DNA of 64,000 nucleotides from Streptantibioticus ferralitis (lineage in GTDB: Bacteria; Actinomycetota; Actinomycetes; Streptomycetales; Streptomycetaceae), in assembly GCF_029223525.1 (NCBI RefSeq), contig NZ_JARHTQ010000005.1:186001-250000 (forward strand), in the 5' to 3' direction. The notes under the pieces were generated by a model. The model was not told the origin of the DNA and ran no database searches. It was given only the letters and a program-made list of their open reading frames with translations. Below are positions 63,634 to 64,000 of the stretch, piece by piece; positions within the stretch are counted from its first letter, which is position 1; each line of letters begins with the position of its first letter. A program made the translations under genes and the position numbers.

Positions 63634-64000
63634 AGACACGGCGGCACCAGCAGTACGACGCCATCGGCGAGTCCTACGAGGGTTTCAAGACCCTGCCGCT
63701 GGCCCGCTATCCGGAGCAGCACAGCTTCCTGCGGATGCTCGGCGACGTGACCGACCGCTCGGTGCTCGACCTGGCGTGCGGCACCGGCTTCTACGCCCGG
63801 CAGATCAAGCGGCTCGGCGCGGCGGGCGTGCTCGGACTCGACATCTCACCGCAGATGGTGGGTGCCGCGCGGGCCATCGAGTGGCGGGCACCGCTGGGTG
63901 TGCGCTACGCCGTCGCCGATGCCACGGACCTTCCGGGTATCGATCGCTTCGACGCGGTGACCGCCGTGTATCTGCTCAACTACGCGGACAGCGAGCAGGC
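63630..64000 (+). CDS. SAM-dependent methyltransferase, 3' end beyond window
   Basis: Open from TTG 63630 (overlapping the flavodoxin stop) to the window edge, at least 123 codons. The N-terminal YDAIGESYEGFK and the SAM motif LDLACGTGFYARQIKRLG mark a class I methyltransferase of the ubiE/Methyltransf_25 type; DATDLPGIDRFDAVTAVYLL follows. GGAAGGGAAGCGAG serves as ribosome site. Substrate unknown. Confidence 0.75.
   Translation, partial: MKTRRHQQYDAIGESYEGFKTLPLARYPEQHSFLRMLGDVTDRSVLDLACGTGFYARQIKRLGAAGVLGLDISPQMVGAARAIEWRAPLGVRYAVADATDLPGIDRFDAVTAVYLLNYADSEQ

Overview
The window reads as chromosome of a high-GC actinomycete, almost certainly Streptomyces or a close relative. Codon third positions are overwhelmingly G/C, GTG and TTG starts are common, genes are often coupled through 4-base ATGA/GTGA overlaps, and the families are Streptomyces-typical (NnaR-type HemD regulator, DUF574-type methyltransferase, SpoIIE-type phosphatase, ECF sigma factors, actinobacterial sortase). 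No tRNA, rRNA, CRISPR array, insertion sequence or phage gene was seen.

Layout. 0.2-2.0 kb: DJ-1/PfpI protein, MarR regulator and a DsbA-like protein preceded by a near-perfect 18-bp palindrome. 2.1-12.0 kb: nitrogen block, with a minus-strand, translationally coupled nitrate assimilation operon (nasA, FAD reductase, nirB, nirD, narK), glutaminase downstream, and the divergent regulator nnaR behind a four-element GlnR-type box. 12.2-17.6 kb: amino-acid permease divergent from a fused ATP-dependent 5-oxoprolinase. 17.6-23.6 kb: mixed small genes (secreted protein, phosphoesterase, XRE and IclR regulators, quinone reductase, secreted cyclophilin, DoxX) and several hairpins.

23.8-31.4 kb: a five-gene operon, tightly coupled except for one 66-bp gap: a trypsin-like protease, a PknG-type kinase with two zinc-ribbon-like cysteine sets, a vWA protein with a zinc ribbon, a four-helix membrane protein and a membrane-anchored solute-binding protein without ABC permease or ATPase. 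It resembles the mycobacterial PknG-GlnX-GlnH signalling arrangement with extra parts. A GH15 hydrolase follows.

33.5-50.0 kb: a biosynthetic gene cluster that I cannot match to a known product. One arm is AraC-type regulator, ThDP enzyme, SRPBCC protein and ketosynthase III; then a PucR regulator; then ketosynthase III, AurF-like di-iron oxygenase, atypical carrier protein, aminoacyl-tRNA-synthetase-like amino acid:carrier ligase, thioester-reductase-like protein, ferritin-like di-iron protein, PPTase fused to a carrier domain, MMPL exporter, ICMT-like membrane protein and fatty acyl-AMP ligase. The sequence suggests a lipid-amino acid hybrid with an oxidised nitrogen; that is inference. Both cluster regulators carry rare TTA codons, implying bldA control. 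This is the strongest candidate for an undescribed system.

50.0-56.0 kb: SSS symporter with DUF485 partner, two ECF sigma factors, an anti-sigma factor, a sortase and its probable surface substrate. 56.2-64.0 kb: multidomain sensor phosphatase, secreted S15-like hydrolase, DUF574-type methyltransferase, a truncated RibD-like frame, a double-flavodoxin protein ending in (IVPGS)n repeats, and a methyltransferase cut by the window edge.
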